A stretch of 40,000 nucleotides of DNA from Paratrimastix pyriformis (GCA_027972325.1 JAPMOS010000243.1:1-40000), one strand, 5' to 3'. Positions 20,628 through 30,302 are shown, counted from the stretch's first letter. The notes: generated by a model not told the origin, from the sequence alone. Made by a program: numbers and translations.

Positions 20628-21271
20628 CTTTTCGCCCGATGTTCTTGGCTCCCTTTGACCTCTCTCTCCGATTTTTGTTGTGATTTATGGACGCGTATTG
20701 GACACGCTGCCCGTCGTGACCATACGTTTTTAATTTTAGGATTGGTTTTTTTCGGTCGAACCAACCCTATCGACCACCGGTCGACCCATGTCCATCCTGA
20801 CCGGTTCTCCACCCAGGACACTTTTTTTGAGATGTTTCCAAGTGCTTTCACCTGGGTTTGACTTGTGACTTTTCCGCATTGTGTGGTGTTTATCATGAAG
20901 AACACGGAGATATAGCACCTATCCTGCCTCGACTTCGGCTGTCGACTCACTTTTCGCCCGATGTTCTTGGCTCCCCTTGACCTCTCTCTCCGATTTTTGT
21001 TGTGATTTATGGACACGTATTGGACACGCTGCCCGTCGTGACCATACGATTTTTATTTTAGGATTGGTTTTTTTCGGTCGAACCAACCCTATCGACCACC
21101 GGTCGACCCATGTCCATCTTGACCGGTTCTCCACCCAGGACACTTTTTTGAGATGTTTCAAGTGCTTTCACCTGGGTTTGACTTGTGACTTTTTTCTGCA
21201 TTGTGTGGTGTTTATCATGAAGAACAAGGAGATATAGCACCTATCCTGCCTCGACTTCGGCTGTCGACTCA
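20628..21271. repeat. Two 322 bp tandem units ending in the D1 tip
   Basis: 20628-20949 and 20950-21271 are direct tandem copies, both starting cttttcgcccgatgttcttg and both ending with agcacctatcctgcctcgac then ttcggctgtcgactca. They differ by only a few bases and short length changes, so the duplication is recent. Each unit holds a tcgaccaccggtcgaccc palindrome. The second copy joins directly to the middle of D2 at 21271. No gene is seen. Confidence 0.85.
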
Positions 21272-21279
21272 GTACCCCA

Positions 21280-22305
21280 CCAGCACCCCACTTCGGACCC
21301 CACCAGCAGAGCTGATCCTGACCACGGATGCAGCCGAGATGGGCTGGGGGGCAGTGCTGAGGACTCCGGCACAGAGCATCGAGCAGGGCATCCCAGCACA
21401 CGAGTTGTGGAGAGTGACGGACCTGCAGGAGATCAGTTCAATAAACCCGCTCGAATTGGAAGCGGGCATCAGGTCACTCCACCTGTTCCGGGAACAGGTC
21501 ACAGGCAAGTCCGTACTTTGGTTCTCGGACAATTCGTCTGTCGTGTGGTCAGTCGGCAGACTCAAGTCACAGAGCCAGCAGCTCAACACCCGGTTGAGAA
21601 CACTCTGGGAGTTCTGCCAGACACACCGGATCACCCTCACCACAGAGCACATTCACGGCACCGACAACGTGAGAGCGGACAGGCTCTCGCGGTGGGTCGA
21701 CGCCGAAGATTACCAGCTCCACCCAGCCCTCTTCAGGGCGGTGGTGAAACTCAGGACGAAGCCGACGGTGGACGCCTTTGCATCGGCGCGAAACCACCTG
21801 TGCCCCCGGTTCTGGTCCTTGGTCAAGGAACCGGGAGCGGCGGGAGTGGACTTCTTCCGGCAGAACCTAGCCTCAGAAGTGCCGTGGATAAACCCACCGT
21901 TCTCGCTCATCCTCAGAGTCTTGGAACGGTTGAGGGAGCAGCGGGGGGAGGCTCTTCTCCTCACCCCGGTGTGGACATCGGCACCGTGGTGGCCAATGAT
22001 GCTGCACATGGCAGTGGCACCACCCCTGACCCTACCACGGCAGGAGAACACATTCCTGGCAGGCACGACACGCAACCTCAAGGGAATTGGGCCGAGCTGT
22101 AGACGTCGACGCAGACTCGGGAGAGGACATGACCTTAGCCGAGCTGGCAGCGTCTCTGTGCTCAAAGAGCACCACCACCCCCACTCCCATGACGCACCAC
22201 CCGGAGTCCTGTGTGACAAACCCCCCGGGTCGGTCGGAAGCACCCACGAGCGGGGCCTGTGATGCCCAGAACGCCGCGGGGACACCCGTGGACGGAACTC
22301 TGTTC
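21280..22305 (+). pseudogene. D2 copy: RNase H and methyltransferase-like region
   Basis: This matches 6081-7320 of the minus copy. RNase H blocks TTDAAEMGWGAVL, LELEAGIRSL, FSDNSSVVWSV and HGTDNVRADRLSR lie between 21316 and 21690. The WINPPFSLI motif of the methyltransferase-like segment is near 21885. The region continues with the Thr/Ser-rich start of the recombinase part near 22130-22250. The first RNase H acidic block is present but everything upstream is missing. Confidence 0.8.
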
Positions 22306-22460
22306 TTCCGTCCAAAGTAGGAAGAATGAGAGCTACTCATCGGTAAGGGGGGGCTGTGCTCATGACTAGTCTCCGTATTCACCCGACATTCAAAGAATAA
22401 TAATAATAAAAATAAAACTGAAAATAGTCCACATCACCCCGTCGTTTCTTCGTCGAACCC
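22306..22460 (+). repeat. D3 left end and terminal inverted repeat
   Basis: The unique left tip begins ttccgtccaaagtaggaaga. From about 22347 (gggggggctgtgctcatgac) to 22455 the sequence is the reverse complement of about 27836-27957, including the run aataataataataaaaataa. The tip is repeated in reverse complement in the complementary region at 27004-27060. Confidence 0.9.
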
Positions 22461-22532
22461 GACTGAGAAAAGCAAAAATTTTGCGTTACCACTTTTTATT
22501 GGTTTCAAGACAACCAAGCATTACTCGTTACT

Positions 22533-23430
22533 ATGCAACAACAAGATCAACAACAAGAACAACAACAACAAGCACCACCAGCGGCGGCAGAGTCGGCTCC
22601 TTCCAAGGACCAGTTCCTTCCCACGCCGACCTTGGCAGCCGCCTTCTGGGCCTCGCCGGATGCCTTCGAGCACCCGCTTGACCCGGCCCATCCGGAAGTC
22701 TTGTCCTTTGAAGAGGCGCGCCGTCAAGAGGCCGACCCGCTGGCCTGCCTGGGCTCGGGTGTTGACGCTGAGCTGCAGCGCGCGTTCCTCAGGGACCTCG
22801 TCCCTGAGAGTTTCCTAGCCCAGCAACACCACGCCCTCCGAGACCCGGAGAAGGCCTATGTGAAGGCCATCCTCAAGCGCTTCCCTCCTCTTAAGCTTCT
22901 TGGGAAGCCCAAGGTGCTCAACGCCCCACCCAAGAGTGCCATGCACGCACGCGGGGCCCCCACAGACCTTATGGCAGCTGACGGCCGCCTGGTGTCCATG
23001 TTGGACACGGTCCAGCTCACCTCCAGGGCCTTGGCCTATGGCTACGTGGGGATCTTCGGCTCCGAGTCCGAGGACACGCAGCTGAACGCCGACCAGCTGA
23101 AGGCCGCCCTCAAGGCCGTCCAGCTCGGGTTGGTCATGCTGACGGAGCAGCTCTCCGAGGCCCGGAGAGCCGCCATGGAGCCCCACCTCGACGCTGCGGC
23201 CCTCCTGGCCCATGCCCTCCGCCAAGGGGCCGCCGGCCGCCAAGAGCTGCTGGCCGTCAAGGGCCTCAAGCCCAAGTCTGGTGGTGGTGATGAGGAGAAT
23301 GAGGATGAACCCGAGGCGGACCAGGGAGCTGCCGCGGCTCTCAACGAGGTCTCCGAGGACCTCTTCGGTCCTGTCGAGATCAAGGGTCTGTCCCGCTCCC
23401 GACTGGTGATCACCTCGGGGGCCGCACTAT
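22533..23430 (+). pseudogene. D3 Gag-like region
   Basis: An open frame starting with ATG at 22533 begins with a Gln-rich run (MQQQDQQQEQQQQ), like the D2 Gag-like start. It is followed by a mostly helical part of about 250 residues, including an NADQLKAALKAVQLGLVML block near 23080-23140, and an acidic stretch near 23290-23330. It would encode the RNA-coating protein. No zinc knuckle or basic tail is seen at this end; a basic Arg/Gly-rich region is found instead near the right end at 27346. Only the first 300 or so residues of the open frame look like real protein. Confidence 0.65.
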
Positions 23431-24129
23431 TGCATGGCAAGAGTCAGTGCGAAGTGTCCAAAGTGACAGCGTCTTCACAGACCATTGTCCACCACAAACC
23501 GTTCAACAGGCTGGCACGGTTCTCCGCGAAGCGCACCGCAAGACAGCAGGCAATTGCATCTGCATCAGCGACCGGTGCCTCGGTGTCGGTGGAAACCGAA
23601 AGCAAAAGCACAGACCATGTACCAGAAGTGCATAAAAAACCTCGAACCGAACCAGCAGAGAGTGAACAGAGGCAAGCCGCAATTGCATTCGCTGAAGCCG
23701 AGAATGGCCGTGAGGCCCAGTCCGCAAAGACCCAAGTCTTGGAGGTCCATGACCTAGAATTTTTTCCAGTGGGGAGAAATGAAAAACCTCACAGTGAAAC
23801 AAATCCAGACCTCATTTCAAAGGCGATCGCCATTGGTGGGCCCTCTGGCGGGCCGAGTGAACCGCGAACCACACCGCTCACGTTGGCTGAGCCTACCACT
23901 ACCACTCGAGGTGAAGAGTTGGGTGGAAGAGGGTCTGACCTGGCATTGGTTGGGGGACCCACCGATTGCGCCAGTGCGCATCCCGTCGCGCCGCCCGAGA
24001 ATGGGCCAAACCAGCAAGACCGAGGAGCCCCAGAACTCCCAGAAAACGGTGGGATGCACCGCACCACTGCAGAGCCCAGAAAGCCGAGCCCCTCTTATAG
24101 CAGGTTCTGGAAGGACACTGGAAACGGGG

Positions 24130-24840
24130 GACCAGCAGCTGGCTCGCCGGAGTCCACTATTTTGGACCAGAGAGCAGAGGGAGGTCTCGGCAGTCTTGAG
24201 CGAGTATGGAACGCTCGGGGCAGTGCAGGAGTGTGGTACCAAATTGTTGTGGGAGAGTCCGATCTTCGGCGTCCCCAAGCCCCATTCCTTGAAATGGAGG
24301 GTGGTGATCGACTTGTCCGCACTAAACAGGCGGATCGATTGCCCCCATTTCAAGATGGAGGGGCTGGGGACAGCCTTCCCACTAGCCCCTCAGGGCACGT
24401 TCTTCACGAAAGTCGATCTTTCGAACGCTTACCTGCACATGGGAGTGGCACCACACCTCATCCCGTACCTGTGTTTCAGCTGGGAGGGGAGGGAACTCCA
24501 GTGGACGGCACTCCCGTTCGGCCTCTCAGTGGCCCCACGCTCGTTCACCAAACTGATCAAACAGGCGGTGAGAGTGATGCGGGCAGCAGGCGTCCAGGTA
24601 GTCTTCTACCTGGACGACCTCCTCTTCATGGCCCAGTCCCCACAGAAGGCACGCAGGGACACGATAGCAGCGATGTATTTCCTCCACCAGCTGGGGTTAA
24701 CTGTGAACTGGGAGAAGACAGACCCCAACCCATCACAGGTCGTCGAGTTCTTGGGATTCCAGCTGGACTCCAGGACGCAGACAGTGCAGGTCCCCGTGGA
24801 GAAGATGGAGGGATCAGACAGGAGTGTCGGAACCTCATAA
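24130..24840 (+). pseudogene. D3 reverse transcriptase region
   Basis: RT blocks in order: SPIFGVPKPHSLKWRVVIDL near 24255-24315, a FFTKVDLSNAYLHMGV block near 24400-24445, ALPFGLSVAPRSFTKLIKQA near 24508-24570, and the catalytic YLDDLLFMAQSP near 24607-24645. The FLGFQLDSRTQTVQVP block follows at about 24750-24800. The second position of the YxDD box is Leu, whereas D1 and D2 have Ile. The region is overlapped by the end of the preceding open frame, as is common in DIRS elements. Confidence 0.9.
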
Positions 24841-24849
24841 AAAGGACAG

Positions 24850-25910
24850 ACTGCTCGTCAGGGCACTGGCCCGCATCATCGGCAAGTTGTCCTCGCTCCG
24901 CCCGGCCGTCGAGGCCGCTCACCTGCACACCAGGGGATTGGACCGAGTGAAGTCACGTGCGGTGTGGTCACACGGCTGGGAGGGCATGGCCACCCTCGAC
25001 GAGGCAGCCAAAGCGGATCTCCACTGGTGGGCCATGGTGCCCCAGGACCAGTGTCAGCAGTGCTGGAGGGCAGTACCCCCAGCGTGGGAGCTGACCACCG
25101 ACGCAAGCGCCTACGCATGGGGCGCGACGCTGCGCAGTCTCCATCCCCCGCAGGCGGGCAGGCCACCCCCGCAACCGATCCACGCACGGGAAATCTGGGA
25201 GAAGGACTTCCTGGAGACGCAGACATTCTCCTCGGTGAATCGCCTCGAGCTGGAGGCGGGCATCAGGGCGGTAGCTCTCCTCCACAGCCACTTGCAGGGC
25301 CAGACGGTCCAGTGGCGCTCGGACAACAAGGTAGTTGTTGCCTGCGTGGGGAAGTGGAAGGGGAAGAGCGTGGACATGACCGAGGGCACCCAGAAACTGC
25401 ACAACCTCTGTCAGCAGTGGGACATCACTCTCCTCCCAGAGTATCTTCCCGGGGAAGACAACGGAGTGGCGGACCAGCTCTCCAGAGAGGTCGAGCGCGA
25501 GGATTGGATGCTCAATCCGGCGATCTTCCAGCTGGTCACGAACCTGCGCTTCCGCCCCATGGTGGACGGCTTCGCCTCAGCGCGCAACCACCTGTTGCCA
25601 AGGTGGTGGAGTTGGGTCCTCGAGCCGGGTTGCTCGGGAGTGGACTTCTTCCACCAGCCTCCGGGGCTGCCCTTGTGGCTCAATCCGCCTTTCTCCATGA
25701 TCGGGAGGGTGCTGGCAGCTCTACGGGATCAGAGAGGGGAAGCATTAGTCCTGATACCAGAGTGGGACACGGCCCCATGGTGGCCAATGGCCCAGGGGAT
25801 GCAGATCTCACCCCCCCTGGCGCTCCCTCGGGTGGACTGCCTCTTCCTCCCGGGCCGCACCCGGAACCAGACCCCAGTGGGGCCACCCAGATGGCAGAGC
25901 AGAGTGATTC
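24850..25910 (+). pseudogene. D3 RNase H and methyltransferase-like region
   Basis: The RNase H part shows LTTDASAYAWGATL near 25090, NRLELEAGIRAVALL near 25240, a WRSDNKVVVACVGK block near 25310-25360, and LPGEDNGVADQLSREVERED near 25445-25505. The methyltransferase-like segment has VDGFASARNHLLPRW near 25563, WLNPPFSMIGRVL near 25677-25715, and DTAPWWPMAQGM near 25767. The NPPF motif is of the kind found in DNA adenine methyltransferases. Whether the domain is active in DIRS elements is not known to me. Confidence 0.85.
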
Positions 25911-26029
25911 ATGTCAGCGGGGAGCTGGCGAGGGTCGCGACAGCGAGGCAGACGTGGGGGAAGCTCCATCAGCTGGACCTGTCGTTATTGACCTCGTGGG
26001 AGAGGACTCACCCCCCCACCAACTGAGTG

Positions 26030-26970
26030 AGGCAGCCCGGCAGCTCATCGCTCACTCGGTCGAGAGCAAGACTCAGAGAAACTACGATACGGCCGTTGCC
26101 CAGTTTGCTGCCTACTTGGGAAAAATGAGCGGGAGATCTTGCAAGCGACGGACACAGACCTGGCAAACTTCCTCGCGGAAGGTAGCAAGAAATGGGCGCC
26201 CAGCACCGCGATGAAAAAGAGATCCGCCATTGCTCGCTACTTCCTCCTCCACGGGAGGCCTGATCCAGGCACCTCAGCCACAGTGAAGGCCGTTTTGACG
26301 GGGATGGAGAAGACAAAGCCAGTGTCAGTCAGGAAGGGAACCTTCGACACGGACCTCATCTGGCGCCATCTCAGATCACTTGGGACAAATTCCAAGCTGG
26401 ACCATCGCGACCTCCTGGGAAAAATTGTCCTGTTGGGCGAGGCCCTCGGACTGAGAGCGGCGGACCTCAACACCGCACGGTTGGAGGACCTTCGCCTCAT
26501 TGATGGCGACCACATGTGCGAACTCAAAGTCCTGCCCAAGGAAAGGAGAAAGAAGGAATGGGTCATGCAAAAAATGGGAGGAAACGAGGCTGACCCACTG
26601 CTCTGTTTTCACTGCGCGGTGATTGAATTGAATGACCGCCGTCCAGAGCGGTGCACCCCAGCTCTGATGTGGAAGCTCAAGAATGGGGAAAAATGCACAA
26701 CAACATGGTTGTTGTCTTGTGGCAAGCGGCTGATGCTGGCCGCAGGCTTTGGGCAAAGAGTGGGGCCCGCACTCTGTCAGGGCCGCTGCGGCCTCGAAGG
26801 CAGCGTCGACTGGGCTTGACGGGCTGGCTGTGTCTGCACAGTTTCGGTGGTCGCGCAAGGGTGCGACACTCACCAAACATTATCTCCACCAGTCGGTTGG
26901 CACTGCAAAGGCTTTGGCTTCGGCAGTTTTCGGGCCGGCAGATGCTGCCGGGCTCGATCGAGAATAGAAT
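26030..26970 (+). pseudogene. D3 tyrosine recombinase region
   Basis: This region starts with a core-binding-like part (SVESKTQRNYDTAVAQFAAY near 26057). A GEALGLRAADLNTARLEDL block near 26437-26490 holds the first catalytic Arg. The HSVRAAAASKAAS block near 26770-26810 holds His-x-x-Arg, and a final QFRWSRKGATLTKHYLHQSV block near 26840-26900 holds the nucleophile Tyr. It would integrate the circular DNA form. It looks lightly damaged. Confidence 0.8.
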
Positions 26971-27003
26971 GAGGACCCAGGTCGGCATTTTCCTTTCAAT
27001 TGT

Positions 27004-27092
27004 CATGAGCACAGCCCCCTTACCGATGAGTAGCTCTCATTCTTCCTACTTTGGACGGAAGATGGATGAGCTACAAAGGGGGCTGTGCTCAT
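27004..27092 (+). repeat. D3 internal complementary region
   Basis: 27004-27060 is the reverse complement of the D3 left tip (22306-22365), and 27061-27092 is the reverse complement of the right tip (27942-27974). The two halves meet between 27060 and 27061, so both element ends can be read directly: ttccgtcc at 22306 and ccatc at 27974. This agrees with the ends deduced from the interrupted D2 copy. Confidence 0.95.
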
Positions 27093-27269
27093 CGCTCCCA
27101 CCCTCCCACCGCAATGTGATGTCGACCAGGTCCTCTTTGGCTCCAGCCTTGTTTTCGTGTATTTTGCTGACACCAAGGCTGATAGTTTTCGCACGCAACT
27201 CCATGGGAGTAGTGCGGTGGTCAAGTTCGATGATCTCGGGGTGCTATGAGCACCGGGAGGTCTCATCTT

Positions 27270-27647
27270 TTCACTTTGTTTCCCTCTCTTCGCTGTCCCT
27301 TTTTCCTTTGTCTTCCTCGTGCCTGGCCCTTTGTCTTCCCCGCAGAGCGCATCGCGGGCAACAAGGCGGCCGCGGCTCTGTTCAAGGCGGCCAACTTGGG
27401 CGTCCCCTCCCTGGCGGGCCGCAAGCACCAACGCGGTTTCTTCCAGCGTGGTCGCGGCTCGGCTCCTACGTCCGGCTTCTCTTCCGGCGGCCAGCACCAG
27501 CCCTCTTCTGGTTTCTCTGGCCGTCCTTACCGGTTCGCGCGCTTCAGGGGCGGTTTCTCCCGGCCCGGGCCTGCTGCGGGGGCGCCTCCAGCGGCCTCCA
27601 CTCCTGCGCCGCAGCGGCAGCAGAAGTTCCAGCGGCCGCGCCGCTAA
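27270..27647 (+). pseudogene. D3 acceptor-like signal and Arg/Gly-rich region
   Basis: A long pyrimidine tract (about 27275-27340) ends in ccccgcag at 27345, a very good spliceosomal 3' splice site by eye. From there to a stop at 27647 runs a frame of about 100 residues rich in Arg, Gly, Phe, Gln and Ser, with words like RGFFQRGRG and FARFRGGFS and the C-terminal QRQQKFQRPRR. It resembles the Gly/Arg-rich tail that in D1 ends the Gag-like region. It lies downstream of the recombinase and complementary region, as in D2. Introns have been reported in some DIRS-like elements, so use as a 3' exon is plausible, but I cannot show the donor site. Confidence 0.6.
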
Positions 27648-27834
27648 GCCATTGGAGGTGGTTTTTCCTTTTGTGACCTCGTTCTGGCTTTTTTCCTCTC
27701 TTCTTCTTAACTTCGTGCTGGATTTTCGCGTGGTAGGTCTTCTCACCTCAACCTCGCGGTCCTTTTCCGTGGTCTTTCCTTCTTTGCTGACTTTTTCCTA
27801 CTTATATGTTAGTTCCCCCACCCTTCCCATCCCA

Positions 27835-27974
27835 TTTTGGATTGGATTCGACTCGAAACGACGGGGTGATGTGGACTATTTTCAGTTTTATTTTTATTAT
27901 TATTATTCTTTGAATGTCGGGTGAATACGGAGACTAGTCATGAGCACAGCCCCCCCCTTTGTAGCTCATCCATC
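27835..27974 (+). repeat. D3 right end and terminal inverted repeat
   Basis: cgacggggtgatgtggacta through cggagactagtcatgagcac and the following c-run is the reverse complement of about 22347-22455. The unique right tip, ctttgtagctcatccatc, ends at 27974 and is copied in reverse complement at 27061-27092. D2 sequence resumes at 27975. Confidence 0.9.
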
Positions 27975-29171
27975 CGCCCGGGCAAGAAAGGTCCTGCCCC
28001 AGGACGCGCGACACCCACACCCACAGCCCGGAAAAAGCTCTCAGATGAGGCTCCTGCTTGGGCCCCTAACCATCCGGAGCTGTCGGCAGCGGCAGGTTAT
28101 TTCATTCAGAGGTCATTGGCAGAGAAAACCTCGAAGAAATACTCACACATCATTCGCCGCTATGAAGAGTGGTGCGCGCTCAAAGACCTGGCTCCGATCA
28201 CGGAGGCGACCGACCAGAATGAGGTCCAGGTCGCCTCGTTCATTGCGGATGAGGCCATGGAGAGGGACCTCAGCTCGGGCTCGGCAGGGGCACGTCGCTC
28301 AGCACTGTCCATGTACTTCACCATGAGTGGCCACCCTCTATCACCGGAAGGCAAACTGGTGAAACAAGTCGTCACCGGCATCGGGAAGGACAAACCGGCT
28401 GGGGGCAAAGACCTCGGTCCGATCTGGGACCTAGCAGACCTCTTGAAATTGCTCGAGGGGGAATGGGCTGACAATGCGACCCTTGACCAAAATCGGCTCA
28501 TTGGTAAAGTCGCCAGCTTGTTGGAGATCGCGGGGTTGAGGGTCATGGACACAACCTCGATCTCTTTTTCCGACTCACGCTTTGAGTTCGGCCAGCCGGG
28601 GTGCGAGCACTCAGTTCGGCTGAAGGTGTGCCCGAAGGAGACACACAACACCAAGATTCGATGGGTCCAGGTGGTCGGGGCTCCCGACAACCCACTGTGC
28701 CTACACTGCGCCATGAAACAGTGGCTGACCAAGCGGCCGACGGAAGCAGCGGTTGCGGGTCAGGCAGTGTCGGACACCTTCTTTGTCTTTCCACGGGATC
28801 ACTCAGTGAAGTGCAGGGTGGGCAAAGCCATCTCGGCAGACTGGATCCGGAACTGCGTGCGTTCGACGATGACGGTGGCAGGCATTCCCCTACAGTGGGG
28901 CCATTCAATTCGCTCAGCCGCCCCGTCGAAAGCCGCTGCACTGGGCATTCCACTGCCACAGATTCTGACCAGGTATCGTTGGAGCTCCAGGTCCAGCACC
29001 TACCAAATGCACTATGGTCGCACAGTGGAAGGAGTCACGGATCGCTTCGACGAGGCACTGTTGGCGGGTCGGTTCAGTGGCAAACCTCATGAAATGTCGG
29101 GGGCCGCTGAACCTGACAAGGGGACCCCTAGGGGTTCCCCCTTGGCAGGCACGAGTTGGGAGGCAGTGTGA
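27975..29171 (+). pseudogene. D2 copy: tyrosine recombinase region
   Basis: The plus-strand counterpart of 4881-6080. It starts with a GRATPTPTARK-like basic, Thr-rich stretch and a core-binding-like part (TSKKYSHIIRRYEEWCALKD near 28125). The EIAGLRVMDTTSISF block near 28525 holds the first catalytic Arg, HSIRSAAPSKAAALG near 28905-28945 holds His-x-x-Arg, and RYRWSSRSSTYQMHYGR near 28973-29020 holds Trp and the nucleophile Tyr. A long frame of about 400 residues is open over nearly the whole region, so this copy is the better preserved of the two recombinase regions. Confidence 0.85.
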
Positions 29172-29185
29172 TTCCTTTGGCATGC

Positions 29186-29303
29186 TGTCTATTTTCCTGG
29201 GGTTTGGGAAGATGAAGGTCGTCGAGATTGATTACTCGTTCGCCGAGGCTCCGAGGCTGAAGCGAGGAATCATCGAGACTCTTCTTCTTCCCAAACCCCC
29301 AGA
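29186..29303 (+). repeat. D2 copy: internal complementary region
   Basis: ctattttcctggggtttggg through gccgaggctccgag matches the D2 left end at 11021-11085 in direct orientation, that is, the reverse complement of the left end of this copy's strand. After a six-base gctgaa spacer, gcgaggaatcatcgagactc and the following bases match the reverse complement of the right tip at 30302. It is the partner of 4761-4880. Confidence 0.85.
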
Positions 29304-29429
29304 AATACTCCCACCCGCCTCCCTGGTGGCGTGGAGCACCACATGGCTTACAGCCCCACTGCCTCACCACCTCCTGAGCCTGCCGACACCACCTTTGCTC
29401 TTCCTGCCATTTTGAGGAGCAAAGGGTGG

Positions 29430-29850
29430 GGAGGGGAGACAGGTCATGTTACCTTTCCCCCCCTCTGTCACAACACAACCACACTCGCCCGCACACAGCC
29501 CTCGCGCTGGACCCGGGCAAGGAACTCTCGGTCTACAACGCCAACCGGCGTCTGACCAAGCAGGGCTACGATCACCCCAAGGCCGCTACGCGCCTCTTCA
29601 CTCTGGAAGATGGGTCGAGGGTGGTCGTTTCCAACACCCACCGCGGCCGCAGTGGACATTGGGTCTCGTCGCGCGGACGCGGAGGCTCTGCTGTTCGAGG
29701 CGCGACCCGAGGATGGTCTCGGGGTGCTACTCGTGGCCGCGGCCGTGGCCGTGGCCGTGGCGGCCGCAAGTTCTTTTCGGCCGCCTCTTCTGCCCGTGGC
29801 AAGAGCTCCGCTGAGGAGTCTGCTGCGGAGGGGGGGAAGAAGTGAATGGA
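29430..29850 (+). pseudogene. D2 copy: acceptor-like signal and Arg/Gly-rich region
   Basis: A pyrimidine-rich stretch near 29450-29495 ends with cgcacacag at 29498. After it comes a region coding for a Leu/Asp-containing start (around 29510-29640) and an Arg/Gly-rich end with a run of Arg-Gly pairs near 29735-29765. This region matches 4205-4640 of the minus copy; the number of hexamer repeats in the Arg-Gly run differs between copies. Its place between the complementary region and the right end is the same as in D3. Confidence 0.55.
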
Positions 29851-30302
29851 AGGCACTTCGTCCCCCGGGGGTCTTTTTCTGAGGCTTCGCCCCTCTGTAT
29901 TTTTCCTGATTTTTGCGTGACCTGGTAAGCCGGAGGTTTCTCCACCCTCCTCTTTCCCTCCGCAGACACATGCTTACCGGGGTGAGCTTCGGCGGCTCAT
30001 GGGGAGGAGAAGTTGAATTTTATTGTGCCGATGTTTGATCAATCTTTGAAAGCCTCTTTTGTTTTGTCTCTCTTGTCTTTCTTCTCTACATTCTTTCTTT
30101 GGGATGCGTCTGGGCCTGACCACACCTTCCGGAGTGGTGCCCGGCCCCTTTGACGTGCTTACGCAAGGGCAGGGTACACTATCCGTGTCAGCTGACATGG
30201 AATTTCTTTCTATTGGTGGTCAGTGCCGCTTTTTGCGTTGCCTGACGTGATGTCTATTTTCCTGGGGGTTTGGGAAGAAGAAGAGTCTCGATGATTCCTC
30301 GC
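29851..30302 (+). repeat. D2 copy: right end with terminal inverted repeat
   Basis: Non-coding D2 end, the partner of 3787-4200. A T-rich stretch (30020-30100) is followed by the terminal repeat from cagggtacactatccgtgtc near 30170 to ctattttcctgggggtttgg near 30252, and by the tip gaagaagaagagtctcgatg then attcctcgc at 30302. The next base belongs to the LINE-bearing sequence. No target duplication can be tested because the left end of this copy is missing. Confidence 0.8.

Larger units (their letters stand above)
14846..20949 (+). mobile_element. D1, GC-rich DIRS-like YR retroelement
   Basis: A plus-strand element with Gag-like, RT, RNase H, methyltransferase-like and tyrosine-recombinase regions in the DIRS order. 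Its coding part is far richer in G+C than the other elements, with heavy use of C or G at third positions. An inverted repeat of about 38 bp links 14843-14882 and 20326-20364. A second terminal word, agcacctatcctgcctcgac, ends at 20949 and again at 21271, and its reverse complement stands at 20160-20195. The right end is therefore either 20364 or 20949/21271; I prefer the latter. The left side joins directly to the D4 right end, so the left tip may be missing. It looks broken in only a few places. Confidence 0.75.
22306..27974 (+). mobile_element. D3, DIRS-like YR retroelement nested in D2
   Basis: A 5,669 bp element whose two ends are exact. The uninterrupted D2 copy reads straight across at 6080/6081, and here the same sequence is split between 22305 and 27975 with no target duplication, which fits tyrosine-recombinase integration. 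It holds terminal inverted repeats, a Gln-rich Gag-like region, RT, RNase H, a methyltransferase-like segment, a tyrosine recombinase, an internal complementary region, and an Arg/Gly-rich region before the right end. It is complete in extent and among the best preserved here, with only a small number of apparent breaks. Because it sits inside D2, it is younger than that D2 copy. Confidence 0.9.
21268..30302 (+). mobile_element. D2 second copy, left-truncated, split by D3
   Basis: A plus-strand D2 copy that begins within the RNase H region, matching from 7325 of the minus copy onwards. It runs to 22305, is interrupted by D3, and resumes at 27975 with the recombinase, complementary region, basic region and right end at 30302. 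At 21268 it abuts the D1 terminal word, and its Gag and RT parts are not present. The right end is followed by LINE sequence. It is truncated and looks broken. Divergence from the minus copy looks like a few percent (not counted). Confidence 0.85.

Noticed and set aside
20098-20949. A small terminal-inverted-repeat DNA transposon
   Set aside because: The inverted words fit, but no target duplication is seen, one end sits inside a palindrome and the other is tandemly duplicated; a DIRS complementary region explains it at least as well.
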